A stretch of DNA of 64,000 nt from Herbaspirillum sp. 3R11 (lineage in GTDB: Bacteria; Pseudomonadota; Gammaproteobacteria; Burkholderiales; Burkholderiaceae_D): NCBI RefSeq assembly GCF_004563925.1, contig NZ_SPNJ01000001.1:1302001-1366000 (forward strand). The letters are read 5' to 3'. Positions 7,809 through 15,722 of this stretch are shown piece after piece. The first letter of the stretch is position 1, and every line of letters starts with the position of its first letter. The position numbers and the translations under genes are program-made. The notes under the pieces are model-generated. The model was not told where the DNA came from. It searched no databases and saw only the letters and a list, made by a program, of their open reading frames with translations.

Positions 7809-8747
7809 TCACAAATGCGAAGCCCCATCCTTAAGCGCCAACAGCGAAAGCAACACATCATCCCGCTCCGACTGCACGGCCACGATATCGCGCTCGCCCA
7901 GTTCATCCTTGACTCCCTGAGATAAGCGTCCGATCAGGTCGGGATCAAGCGTGACGTCACCCAGGTCTTTCCACCAGGACTCGATCGGCGGCCCAAGATG
8001 CTCCAGCATGTGGCCGATCCCGCCGGCGCCGCCGGAGAGCTCCAGGTTCATGAACGGGCCAAGCAGCGCCCAGCGCAAGCCGGGGCCGTAGGCGATGGCG
8101 GTGTCAAGGTCGCTGACCGATACGACGCCCTCCTTCACCAGATGAAAAGCCTCACGCCATAGCGCCGCCTGAAGGCGGTTGGCGACGTGGCCTTTCACTT
8201 CTTTGCGGATGTGAATTGCTTTCTTCCCGACCGAATCATAAAACTCCATGGCGCGGGAAATGGCATCCTCGGAGGTGAGGCGTCCGCCGATCACTTCCAC
8301 CAGCGGGATCAGATGCGGCGGATTGAACGGATGACCCAGCAGAACGCGCTCCGGGTGCTTTGCGGCGTCCTGGATTTCACTGATGACGATACCTGATGAA
8401 CTGGTGGCGATCAGGGCGTCCGGCGGTGCAAAGGCGTCGATCTCGGCAATCAGCGCGCGCTTGATGTCGATGCGCTCAGGGCCGTTCTCCTGCACCAGAT
8501 AGGCGCCGGCGACGGCGTCCGCCAGCGACGTGTAAAAACTCAACCGGTCGCGCGAGGCGCCCTCCTTCAAACCGATGCGTTCCAGCGCCGGCCAGAACCG
8601 GTCGACCAGCATGCGCAACTGCTTTTCAGCGCCCTCGGCAGGATCCGTCGCCGCCACGTCGAAGCCCTGTGCCAGGAAATGCGCAGCCCAGCTCGCGCCG
8701 ATGACGCCGGTGCCCACCACCGCAATCTTTCTGTTTGTCTTCACCAT
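7809..8747 (-). CDS. 3-hydroxyacyl-CoA dehydrogenase family protein (carnitine dehydrogenase-like)
   Basis: About 312-residue NAD-dependent dehydrogenase. The N-terminal Rossmann motif is KIAVVGTGVIGASWA; QENGPERIDIKRALIAEID and LIATSSSGIVISEIQ follow, then GHPFNPPHLIPLVEVIGG with the family histidine, and the C-terminal helical domain with HVANRLQAALWREAFHLV and RWALLGPFMNLELSGGAGG. That last stretch is characteristic of the branch containing L-carnitine 3-dehydrogenase and related beta-hydroxyacid dehydrogenases, so the substrate may be a free hydroxy acid rather than a CoA ester. I took the ATG that gives MVKTNRKIAVVG; a TTG four codons upstream is possible. It is a single gene next to metA with no operon partner. 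Confidence 0.82.
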   Translation of the reverse strand: MVKTNRKIAVVGTGVIGASWAAHFLAQGFDVAATDPAEGAEKQLRMLVDRFWPALERIGLKEGASRDRLSFYTSLADAVAGAYLVQENGPERIDIKRALIAEIDAFAPPDALIATSSSGIVISEIQDAAKHPERVLLGHPFNPPHLIPLVEVIGGRLTSEDAISRAMEFYDSVGKKAIHIRKEVKGHVANRLQAALWREAFHLVKEGVVSVSDLDTAIAYGPGLRWALLGPFMNLELSGGAGGIGHMLEHLGPPIESWWKDLGDVTLDPDLIGRLSQGVKDELGERDIVAVQSERDDVLLSLLALKDGASHL

Positions 8748-8846
8748 AATCGCTTTCAATATCCCGTCTTGAGAATGTGCATTCGAATGTGCATCAGCCA
8801 GCCGGAATCATCCCAGTCTTTCGACGTTATCGCAAACGGATATGGT

Positions 8847-9767
8847 TTAGCCGCTGCCGATTCTGCCTGGATCGGCAGGCGTCGTCTCGGCAATCTGGCG
8901 TATCCAGTTCCCGAACAAGCGATGCGCGTGACTGCGCCACTGATTTTCCGGCGGCCGGGTGTCGCAGTCGCCGGGGAAATAGTTTCTCGGGAGGCCGATG
9001 CTTTTCCCCGCTTTCAGATCCCGGAAGTATTCGTCGGCCAGTGTCTGCGCGTCGTACTCGATGTGGTTGAAGAAATGCAGTGCGCGGCGGCGCGGATCGT
9101 TGAGCAGGCAGAGGCCTGTTTCCGGTGAATCCATCAGCACGGAAATGCCGCTGTCGGACGGAATATCGGTGTGCCGCATCTCCATCCAGCGCGACACGGG
9201 AATGACAAAATCGCCGTGGAAGCCGTCCAGGTACGGCGAGCCTGCATCCCGGCCTTGGTGACTGAACACACCGAACGCTTTCTCCTCCAGCAGGTATCTC
9301 GGCATGCCATGAAAATAATGCAATGCCGCCTGGGCCGCCCAGCAGATGTTGAAGCTGCTGTGAACGTTGGTTTGCGTCCAGCGGAAGATATCGGTGAGCT
9401 CGTCCCAGTAGCTGACGTTCTCATAGGGAATCGCTTCTATCGGCGCGCCGGTAATGACGAAGCCGTCGAATTTCTGCTCCCTGACGTCCTGCCAGCTGCG
9501 GTAGAACGACGCCATGTGTTCACCCGGCGTGTTCTTCGGCACGTGGTTCGATATCTTGACCAGCTTCAGCTCGACAAGAGAGGGCGTCGCGCCCAGCAGG
9601 CGGGCAATCTGGGTTTCGGTGTTGATCTTGTTGGGCATGAGATTCAGCAACCCGACCTGCAGCGGCCGGTGCTGCACGAATGCACTGCTCTCTTCGTCCA
9701 CTACTACGATACCCTCGGACTTGAGCGTGGATCGTGCGGGCAAACCTCTTGGGATTTTTATGGGCAT
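8847..9767 (-). CDS. metA: Homoserine O-acyltransferase MetA (probably acetyl-CoA-specific)
   Basis: 306-residue cytosolic enzyme acylating L-homoserine at the first committed step of methionine synthesis. It starts MPIKIPRGLPA and aligns without gaps to Escherichia coli MetA over the first 140 residues. The nucleophile is Cys142 in NICWAAQAALHY; the C-terminal histidine and glutamate lie in FNHIEYDAQTLADEYF, and the substrate region NYFPGDC is present. At position 111, where Escherichia coli has Gly in GAPLG, this protein has Glu in GAPIE. In characterised enzymes Glu111 gives acetyl-CoA and Gly111 gives succinyl-CoA specificity, so O-acetylhomoserine is the predicted product. An in-frame ATG nine codons upstream is less likely. 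I saw no riboswitch upstream. Confidence 0.92.
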   Translation of the reverse strand: MPIKIPRGLPARSTLKSEGIVVVDEESSAFVQHRPLQVGLLNLMPNKINTETQIARLLGATPSLVELKLVKISNHVPKNTPGEHMASFYRSWQDVREQKFDGFVITGAPIEAIPYENVSYWDELTDIFRWTQTNVHSSFNICWAAQAALHYFHGMPRYLLEEKAFGVFSHQGRDAGSPYLDGFHGDFVIPVSRWMEMRHTDIPSDSGISVLMDSPETGLCLLNDPRRRALHFFNHIEYDAQTLADEYFRDLKAGKSIGLPRNYFPGDCDTRPPENQWRSHAHRLFGNWIRQIAETTPADPGRIGSG

Positions 9768-9925
9768 AGGCTTCTGGTCTGCTTTATGGCCCATGGTAGC
9801 ATCCGCATTTTCGGCGACTATACCGTACGTCTCAAATTTCAAAAAAAGCATCACGGTAGTCGCTCAGCGCATAAACTACCGGCTACCTTCCCCGATGTCA
9901 TCACGCACGATCCGGACGATTCGCC

Positions 9926-10705
9926 ATGACAGTACCTGACCTGCTGACAATTCCCGCTGCCGCGCTTTCGGCTCATTCCGCGCTGGAGATTGCGTTCCCG
10001 GCGCTGCCGTCTCACAGTGTGCTTTGCATCGGCGTCACCCTTGCACCGGAGCTGCTTTCCGCCGTACAGGCTTGCTGCCACGCATACACGTCCGCTTCTG
10101 AACAGGAACGCGCCGCGCGGTTTTTACATGCAGCCGATGCGGTACGGCATTTGTATGGACGCGCGCTGCTGCGCCGCGCCGCGATCGCTTACGGTGTCAT
10201 GTCGGGAGTACAGGAATTCGACGTCAATCCTTGGGGAAAGCCGGTTCTGCCGGGCGTTGCATTACACGGACTACAGGGCAATGTCAGCCATTCAGGAGCG
10301 CAGATCTGGGTGGCGCTGGCTCGCGGATTCGACGTCGGGATCGACATCGAATCCGCCCAGGCGCCTGACGATTTCCTTGATATTGCCTCCGCATTCCATC
10401 CGCAAGAACAGCAATCGATACGGGAAGCGCAAGATGCACCGCAGGCTATGATGCGCTGCTGGAGTCGCAAGGAAGCGGTGGCAAAAGCAGTCGGGCTAGG
10501 CTTGTCGCTTCCGCTGGAGAGCTATGCAGTCGACAGCGGCGTCGCCACGACCGGTTGGCTCAGGCATGCGCCTGCCGGAACCAATATTGCCGACTGGCAT
10601 TGTGCCGATTTGCGGCAGATCGGGGATCATGTCGGCGCGGTTGCCGTTTATGGAAATTGCCGTAGGATATTGATCTGGCAATTGAACATCCAGGAGAAAA
10701 CATGA
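9926..10705 (+). CDS. Sfp-type 4'-phosphopantetheinyl transferase
   Basis: 259-residue enzyme that converts apo carrier proteins to holo form by attaching the CoA phosphopantetheine arm to the conserved serine. The family blocks are in order: GRALLRRAAIAYGV, NPWGKPVLP, GNVSHSGAQIWVAL, DVGIDIES with metal-binding acidic residues, and WSRKEAVAKAVGLGLSLPL. It faces the NRPS-PKS operon and is the obvious activator of its six carrier domains (one, three and two in the three synthases). The downstream DUF697 gene overlaps its stop by 4 nt (ATGA), so the two are co-translated. Confidence 0.93.
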   Translation: MTVPDLLTIPAAALSAHSALEIAFPALPSHSVLCIGVTLAPELLSAVQACCHAYTSASEQERAARFLHAADAVRHLYGRALLRRAAIAYGVMSGVQEFDVNPWGKPVLPGVALHGLQGNVSHSGAQIWVALARGFDVGIDIESAQAPDDFLDIASAFHPQEQQSIREAQDAPQAMMRCWSRKEAVAKAVGLGLSLPLESYAVDSGVATTGWLRHAPAGTNIADWHCADLRQIGDHVGAVAVYGNCRRILIWQLNIQEKT

Positions 10706-11163
10706 CTGCGCCCGCCCCGCTTACCCGCGCCGCGTTACGCCGTTTGCACGCCCAGGATGTGATCGTCCGCCACACGTCCCTGGCCGGCGCCAGCATGGCT
10801 ATTCCAGTGCCCCTGCTCGACATGGCTGCAGCGCTGGCTATCCAGGTCAGGATGGCGAAGAAATTATGCGCACTGTACGGCGCCGAGTTCAATCGCACAG
10901 CCGCCCGCGACATCATCACCGGCATCCTGGGCGGCTTGTCGCCGGGGAGCCTCAGCGCCACGGCGTTGCGCTACCTATCGTTCGCGAGTTATTTTGCCGG
11001 CACCCTGCCCTCGGCCGGCCTCAGTGCCGCCTATACCTACGTGCTCGGCGAACTGCTGCTGGGTCGACTGATTGCGAACGGGCGCATTGACCTGCCTTCG
11101 CCGGGCGAAATCGACGAACGCCAGTCGTCCACCTCGCCGGAATTGGCCGAAGCGCACGCCTGA
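10702..11163 (+). CDS. DUF697-like small membrane-associated protein (copy 1)
   Basis: 153-residue hydrophobic protein, start overlapping the PPTase stop. The stretch IVRHTSLAGASMAIPVPLLD, then QVRMAKKLCALYGAEF and DIITGILGGLSP aligns by eye with the protein encoded at 15723-16292 (shared H-x(n)-A, P-P--D, Q----K---LYG, then a Gly/Pro-rich hydrophobic segment), so the two look like paralogues. DUF697 domains occur in membrane proteins linked to GTPases, but no biochemical function is firmly known. A location inside the NRPS locus suggests a role in export, membrane organisation or self-protection; that is inference. It converges with the SPFH gene, 18 bp between stops. Confidence 0.7.
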   Translation: MTAPAPLTRAALRRLHAQDVIVRHTSLAGASMAIPVPLLDMAAALAIQVRMAKKLCALYGAEFNRTAARDIITGILGGLSPGSLSATALRYLSFASYFAGTLPSAGLSAAYTYVLGELLLGRLIANGRIDLPSPGEIDERQSSTSPELAEAHA

Positions 11164-11181
11164 TTCAAGCCCTCCGCCGAT

Positions 11182-12372
11182 CTAGCGCAAAGGCGGCGGC
11201 ATCGGCGGGTGGTCGCGCTGAGGCCGTTGTTCGCGATGTGCTTCACGTGCCTGGAGATCGCGAGCGGAATCCGCCGGCTTGATGGCAGCGGCAGCGGCGG
11301 CCGCTTTTGCCGTTGCACTCTTCTCGGAAGAAGCCGGATCGGCGCCCGCATTCTTGCTGTTGCGCGCACCCGATTTCAGCTCCTGCGTCGTGTCTCCCTT
11401 GCCGATATCTGCACGCGGAGCATTGGCTTTTTCCTTGGCGTCCTTTTTCTGCGGCACGCCGTCGCCGTTGATGGAAATCAGAGGCAGGCCGCCCGTCTTG
11501 TCGTTGCCGATCACCACCACCTTGGCGTTCTCGGAACGTGCCAGTTCCAGCGTCGCCTCGATGCCGCGCCAGCGCAGGTAGGCATCCGACATGCCGCCAC
11601 TGATGATTTCCTGGAAATTGCGGATGCCGAGCGCTTCCACACGCTTGCGTTCGCTCTCCTGCTGTTCTTTCTCGACGATCAGCGCGTATTGCTCGACTTC
11701 ATGGCGCGCCACGTTCTTGCGCACGATGGCGTCTTCCACGCCGTCCGGCAGCACGATGCGCTTGACCAGCACGTCTTCGATCAGGATCCAGTTCTGGCCG
11801 GAGCGCAGTTCGGTGTTGAAGCGGTTCTTGATGTCATAACGCACCGACTCGGAGATTTGGTTCTGGATTTCCAGTCGATGGGCGGTGTAGATGTCTTCCG
11901 GACGATAGATCGCAATCACGTCGCGTGCACGCGCACCGACCGATTGGCCGAGCAGCGTCTCGGCATACTCCGGACCGGCATATTTATGCAGCTCGCCGAG
12001 GTGCTCGGGAATAACACGGAAACGCCAGGCCAACGTCGCCATCAGCTTGAGGCCGTCCGAGGACAGCACTTCGAATTCGCGCTCCACGCTTTGCAGTCGC
12101 GCGTCGTAGACGTACATGACGTCCCACGGCATCATCAGATGCGTGCCTTCCGTCTCCACGTGATCGATCACCGTGCCGCCGCCAAAGCGCTTCCACAAGA
12201 CACCAAGGTGGCCGGCCGGAATCGTGACGATCATCGACGGCAGCAAGAACGCGATCATCACCACGAGGATGATCGCGACGATCATCAGGTCGTTGCTGAA
12301 AAACTGCAGTCGCCGACGCAATCGCTCCCAGACGGAGGCTGCGGGGGCGTGGAATGCTTCTGTGGTGCTCAT
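11182..12372 (-). CDS. SPFH/band 7 (prohibitin-like) membrane protein
   Basis: 396 residues with one N-terminal transmembrane helix (about residues 28-50, LMIVAIILVVMIAFLLPSMIV), then a band 7 domain (IPAGHLGVLWKRFGGG through about residue 215) and a coiled-coil-prone region (EVEQYALIVEKEQQESERKRVEALG). The last 90 residues are low complexity, rich in Lys, Ala, Asp and Pro. SPFH proteins oligomerise on membranes and organise microdomains or guard proteases. The start overlaps the stop of the cyclic-peptide exporter by 4 nt, so it is the last gene of the export operon. A role in scaffolding the exporter or protecting the membrane from the product is plausible but inferred. Confidence 0.88.
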   Translation of the reverse strand: MSTTEAFHAPAASVWERLRRRLQFFSNDLMIVAIILVVMIAFLLPSMIVTIPAGHLGVLWKRFGGGTVIDHVETEGTHLMMPWDVMYVYDARLQSVEREFEVLSSDGLKLMATLAWRFRVIPEHLGELHKYAGPEYAETLLGQSVGARARDVIAIYRPEDIYTAHRLEIQNQISESVRYDIKNRFNTELRSGQNWILIEDVLVKRIVLPDGVEDAIVRKNVARHEVEQYALIVEKEQQESERKRVEALGIRNFQEIISGGMSDAYLRWRGIEATLELARSENAKVVVIGNDKTGGLPLISINGDGVPQKKDAKEKANAPRADIGKGDTTQELKSGARNSKNAGADPASSEKSATAKAAAAAAAIKPADSARDLQAREAHREQRPQRDHPPMPPPLR

Positions 12373-14021
12373 GTTGCGGCTCCCTTGCTGGAGATACTGG
12401 TAACGCGGCCTTCCTCGAAATGGAGGCGGCGGTCTGCGTGGTGGAAATATTTATCGTCGTGGGTGATGGCGATGACGGTGATGCCGTCGGCGCGCAGACG
12501 CGGCAGGACAAGCTGGTAGAACTTGGCGCGGAAGTGCGGGTCCTGATCGGCGGCCCATTCGTCGAGCACCATGATCGGCGGGTTTTCCAACTGCGTCGCC
12601 ACCAGGGCCAGCCGCTTGCGCTGGCCGGTCGACAAGTCGACGGTGGAAAACCGGCGACCGTCGAGATGCGCCTTGTTCTCCACTTCCATCTCGTCGATCA
12701 GCGCAGCCGCACGTTCGCGGTCGATGCGCTCGACGCCGTACAGCGTGGGGAACAGGTGGAAATCGGAAAACACTGCGCCGAACATGTCGCGATAACGCTG
12801 CATGTCGGCCCTGCCCACCAGCCGGCCGTCGACCAGGATCTCGCCGGAGTCGGCCGGGTAAAGCCCGGTCAGCATCTTGATGAACGTCGTCTTGCCGGAA
12901 CCGTTGCCGCCCGTGATGAACAAGGTCTCGCCGCGCCGTATGCTCAGGTCGACCGGACCGACGGAGAAGCGCTCGCTGCCCTCGCCTCGCGCAAACGTCA
13001 AATGTCGCAAATCCAAGGTAGTGAAACCGGCGAAGGCAGCCGTCGGCGCTGCGGCTTCGCGCTGGTCGCCGGAAGGGATGCCTTGTTCCACGTTTTCATC
13101 GAACAGTTTTTCCAGCTTCAGCAGATTCTCGGCGGCGGCATTGGCCACGGTAATCTGCGGCGCTGCCGAAATCACGCCCGACACCGGGCCAACCAGGAAC
13201 AGCACGGCGGTCAGCACCTTCACCGTGCTGTCGGCGAAGGTGGTGCTGAGCGCCGGCAAGATGAAGACCAGTGTGCCCAGCAAGATGAAAATGGCGACTT
13301 GCGAAAAGACGAAATTGACGCCCAGCGCGCGCTGCGCCAATGAGCGAAAGAACGCCGTCCGCCCGGATACCATGACGGCGTCCTGCAATAGCTCTGCAGC
13401 ACGGCGGCTGGACAGCTTCACTTCCTTGAAGCCGGCCAGCAGCCCTTCGACCATTTCGTGCAGGGAGACCACTTCATCGTGTGCGCGCCGCAAGTCGATG
13501 CTGGCGCGCTCGCCGCGCTTGCGATACAGCCGCGCCGCCACCAGCAGGACCACGACCACCAGCGCCAGCGCCGGAATCGACAAGGTGGCGATGTAAATGG
13601 TGGTCCAGAAGATCATCATCACCGCCTGGACGCCGAGAATCAGGCTGCCGGCGGTCTGCGAAATGGTCTGCGTGTCGGTGTTGATGGCGGAAAAGATGGC
13701 GCCGTGGCCGATCTTTTCCACACCCAGCAACTCGCAATCGGCCAGCTTGCGGATCAGGCTGCGGCGACGCTCGTCGACAATCCGCTCGACCTCGTCGGTG
13801 GTGGTCTGCAAGACGTAGCGCTGGCTGAAAATGTACACCAGCAAGGCCAGGCCGTAGAGCAGGATGGGAATAAGTTGGCTGCCCCCGCTGGCCTGCGTGG
13901 TGGCGGCGGAATTGACCACCGCCAGGATGCCGGTGCTGGCGCCGCCGGCCAGGAGGGCCATCAGCCCCAGGCGTTGCAGCGACGTCTTTGAATCGCGGAT
14001 GAGAAGTTCGGTCAGACGCAT
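12369..14021 (-). CDS. Cyclic-peptide-type ABC exporter (fused permease-ATPase)
   Basis: 550-residue half-transporter of the SyrD/PvdE family. About six hydrophobic helices occupy residues 15-330 (for example LIPILLYGLALLVYIFSQR and AVMMIFWTTIYIATLSIPAL). The C-terminal ATPase has Walker A GGNGSGKTTF, an ABC signature LSTGQRKRLAL, Walker B IMVLDEWAADQDP and the switch histidine in IAITHDD. The DEWAADQDP wording is the hallmark of this exporter class, whose members move cyclic lipopeptides and pyoverdine precursors across the inner membrane. It lies downstream of the synthases, 4 nt after the small membrane protein gene and overlapping the SPFH gene, so it is the presumed exporter of the NRPS-PKS product. 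Confidence 0.93.
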   Translation of the reverse strand: MRLTELLIRDSKTSLQRLGLMALLAGGASTGILAVVNSAATTQASGGSQLIPILLYGLALLVYIFSQRYVLQTTTDEVERIVDERRRSLIRKLADCELLGVEKIGHGAIFSAINTDTQTISQTAGSLILGVQAVMMIFWTTIYIATLSIPALALVVVVLLVAARLYRKRGERASIDLRRAHDEVVSLHEMVEGLLAGFKEVKLSSRRAAELLQDAVMVSGRTAFFRSLAQRALGVNFVFSQVAIFILLGTLVFILPALSTTFADSTVKVLTAVLFLVGPVSGVISAAPQITVANAAAENLLKLEKLFDENVEQGIPSGDQREAAAPTAAFAGFTTLDLRHLTFARGEGSERFSVGPVDLSIRRGETLFITGGNGSGKTTFIKMLTGLYPADSGEILVDGRLVGRADMQRYRDMFGAVFSDFHLFPTLYGVERIDRERAAALIDEMEVENKAHLDGRRFSTVDLSTGQRKRLALVATQLENPPIMVLDEWAADQDPHFRAKFYQLVLPRLRADGITVIAITHDDKYFHHADRRLHFEEGRVTSISSKGAAT

Positions 14022-14025
14022 CAGA

Positions 14026-14223
14026 TCATCGCTCGGCCGGACCGTTGTAGAACACCTTGCTCTTGTCGTCGATGGCGGCGAACAGCAGCACGTAGATAAA
14101 CGCCACCAGCGGCGTCAGCAGGAACGCCAGCAACAGCGTGCGCAGGGATCCCAGCCTGCTCCTGCGCGCAACGAAGGCAACCAGAACGCACAGCACGAGA
14201 TAGATTAAGAATGCGATAGGCAT
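14026..14223 (-). CDS. Small two-helix membrane protein in the export operon
   Basis: 65 residues starting MPIAFLIYLVLCVLVAFVA, a loop RRSRLGSLR, then a second hydrophobic helix TLLLAFLLTPLVAFIYVLLFAAI and a short polar tail. It begins 15 nt after the stop of the exported protein gene and ends 4 nt before the exporter gene, so it is surely part of the operon. I do not recognise a family; it may be an accessory subunit of the ABC exporter or the SPFH assembly. Confidence 0.75.
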   Translation of the reverse strand: MPIAFLIYLVLCVLVAFVARRSRLGSLRTLLLAFLLTPLVAFIYVLLFAAIDDKSKVFYNGPAER

Positions 14224-14238
14224 GATGTCGACTCCTTG

Positions 14239-14805
14239 TTATTTCTTGTCTTGGATTTTCAATGGTACGGCGCCGTATTCCAACGCCCGCACGTCTTGTG
14301 CACAGCTCTCGCCGGTGTCGTACAGGCATTGGATGACTTCCGCTTCACCGGTGGTTTCTTCGCAGCTGGAGGTATCGAGCACGCTGGGGAAGAAATGCAT
14401 GTCCTGCTTGCCGGTCTTGATCAGGTAGAAGCGCGACAAGGTGCTGCCGATGGTCTTGCCGGCTTTCTTGTAGCGGATGCCGACAACCAGTTCTTCCAGC
14501 GTCTGGTTGGAAGAATTGGTCAACTGGATCTGCGGCGAGCAACTGGCCTTCTTCGTCCCGCCCTCGTTGGCGACCATGATCGCCTGCGGCACCGCAAGAT
14601 AGATCAGGCCTTTCGGACGACGCTTCTTGAGCAGCTCCTGCAGCGGCTGGTCGGAGACGAAGGCGCTTGCGCCCAGATGATGGCTGGTGTCCTGCGCATG
14701 GGCGCGAGCCGGCAGCATGCCGCTCAACGTCAGCAGCAGGACTGCGCAGCCTGTCCCTGTGAGTAAACGCGTGACGACCTGCGGCAATATTCTTTTGATG
14801 TTCAT
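14239..14805 (-). CDS. Exported protein of unknown function, export operon
   Basis: 188-residue protein with an N-terminal signal sequence (MNIKRILPQVVTRLL, hydrophobic core CAVLLLTLSGMLPA, cleavage near ARAHAQ). The mature part has four cysteines (ASCSP, SSCEE, IQCLY, ESCAQ), enough for two disulphides, and a beta-rich region around QIQLTNSSNQTLEELVVGIRYKK that resembles an immunoglobulin-like fold in composition. I do not recognise the family. The ATG has GGAG about 9 nt upstream, inside the end of the thioesterase gene, 13 nt between genes; the longer frame would read through the thioesterase stop. Periplasmic location beside a peptide exporter suggests maturation, trafficking or resistance. 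Confidence 0.78.
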   Translation of the reverse strand: MNIKRILPQVVTRLLTGTGCAVLLLTLSGMLPARAHAQDTSHHLGASAFVSDQPLQELLKKRRPKGLIYLAVPQAIMVANEGGTKKASCSPQIQLTNSSNQTLEELVVGIRYKKAGKTIGSTLSRFYLIKTGKQDMHFFPSVLDTSSCEETTGEAEVIQCLYDTGESCAQDVRALEYGAVPLKIQDKK

Positions 14806-14818
14806 GAGGCAGCTCCGC

Positions 14819-15619
14819 TCAGGCAGAGACAAGTGGGTGTAAATCGGCCGACCGCAAATGTGCAACACGTGCAACAGGTGCAAGGTCGGTGTTCAACGCC
14901 GCGCAGACATCCGCGCTGCGGAGGAAAAAATGATCGCCGGCAAATTCTTTCAGCACGAAATCTGCTGTGGTAAAACGCTGCCAGCCGGCCATGCTTTTTG
15001 CATCGGCATGCCTGTCGTCAGCACCGGCATACGCCGTGATCGGATACGCGGCAGGCACAGACACAGCAGCGAATGGCGCCGCGGCCAGCGCAAAGTCGGC
15101 CCGCATCACCGGCAGCACCATCTCCCAGAAGGCCGGTTCGTGCGACATCTCGGCAGGGATCCCACCGTACTGCGACAACAGCGCCTTGAATGCGTCGTCG
15201 TCCAGGCCGATCGCCTGTAATGCCGGCGACGGCATGTCCGGCGGCACATGCGCGGCGACGATCAGCTGCACCGGCGGCAAACCGGCGTTCGCCAGCCTGG
15301 CCGCCAACGCGGATGCCAGACGCGCGCCCATGCTGTAGCCGAACAAGACATACGGCCGATCCAGCTGAGGCATGATCGCTTCCTGCAAGGCCGCCAGCAT
15401 GTCATCCCACGCATGCAGCGGCGCTTCGCCCAGACGCGTCTCGTGCCCCGGATACTGGAGCGGCGCTACGGCTACCCCGGCATCCTCCAGACGCGTGCGC
15501 CAGGAAAGAAAATTGGACGCCCCACCGCCCGCAAACGGCAGGCAGAACAGGCGCGTATGCGCGTCTTCCCGGCCCAGGCCGAAAGGAAACCAGGCGCGTG
15601 ATTCTTGCAGCGGACTCAT
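14819..15619 (-). CDS. Type II (external) thioesterase of the NRPS-PKS locus
   Basis: 266-residue alpha/beta hydrolase of the GrsT/RifR family that clears misprimed or stalled acyl groups from carrier domains. Family start LFCLPFAGGGASNFLSW, nucleophile serine in FGYSMGARLASALA, the acidic residue in YAGADDRHADA and the catalytic histidine in FAGDHFFL are all present. It is the first gene after a terminator hairpin that ends about 40 nt upstream. The ATG has no good ribosome binding site on its own strand (the bases just upstream read as an anti-Shine-Dalgarno, TCCTCC), which is odd for a gene this close to a terminator. With no TE domain on the synthases, this is the only thioesterase in the cluster. 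Confidence 0.92.
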   Translation of the reverse strand: MSPLQESRAWFPFGLGREDAHTRLFCLPFAGGGASNFLSWRTRLEDAGVAVAPLQYPGHETRLGEAPLHAWDDMLAALQEAIMPQLDRPYVLFGYSMGARLASALAARLANAGLPPVQLIVAAHVPPDMPSPALQAIGLDDDAFKALLSQYGGIPAEMSHEPAFWEMVLPVMRADFALAAAPFAAVSVPAAYPITAYAGADDRHADAKSMAGWQRFTTADFVLKEFAGDHFFLRSADVCAALNTDLAPVARVAHLRSADLHPLVSA

Positions 15620-15658
15620 TGGAGGATATTCATGTCAGCAGTCACCGTCAGGACGCAT

Positions 15659-15692
15659 AAAAAAATACCGGAAGCGCATTCACTCCCGGTAT
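15659..15692 (-). terminator. Rho-independent terminator inside the biosynthetic locus
   Basis: Minus strand: ATACCGG, a 14-nt loop, CCGGTAT, then TTTTTT. Stem and U-run are textbook. It lies after the DUF697 gene (stop 15723) and before the thioesterase gene (start 15619), so it splits the synthase transcript from the export transcript or acts as an attenuator. Confidence 0.8.
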
Positions 15693-15722
15693 GCCGTTGC
15701 CCGCAGCTGATGCAGGCAAGGA

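Noticed and set aside
9768-9925. Possible SAM-responsive riboswitch upstream of metA
   Set aside because: No SAM-I, SAM-II or SAH-type core could be found by eye in the 158-bp gap; only a loose 6-bp inverted repeat is present.
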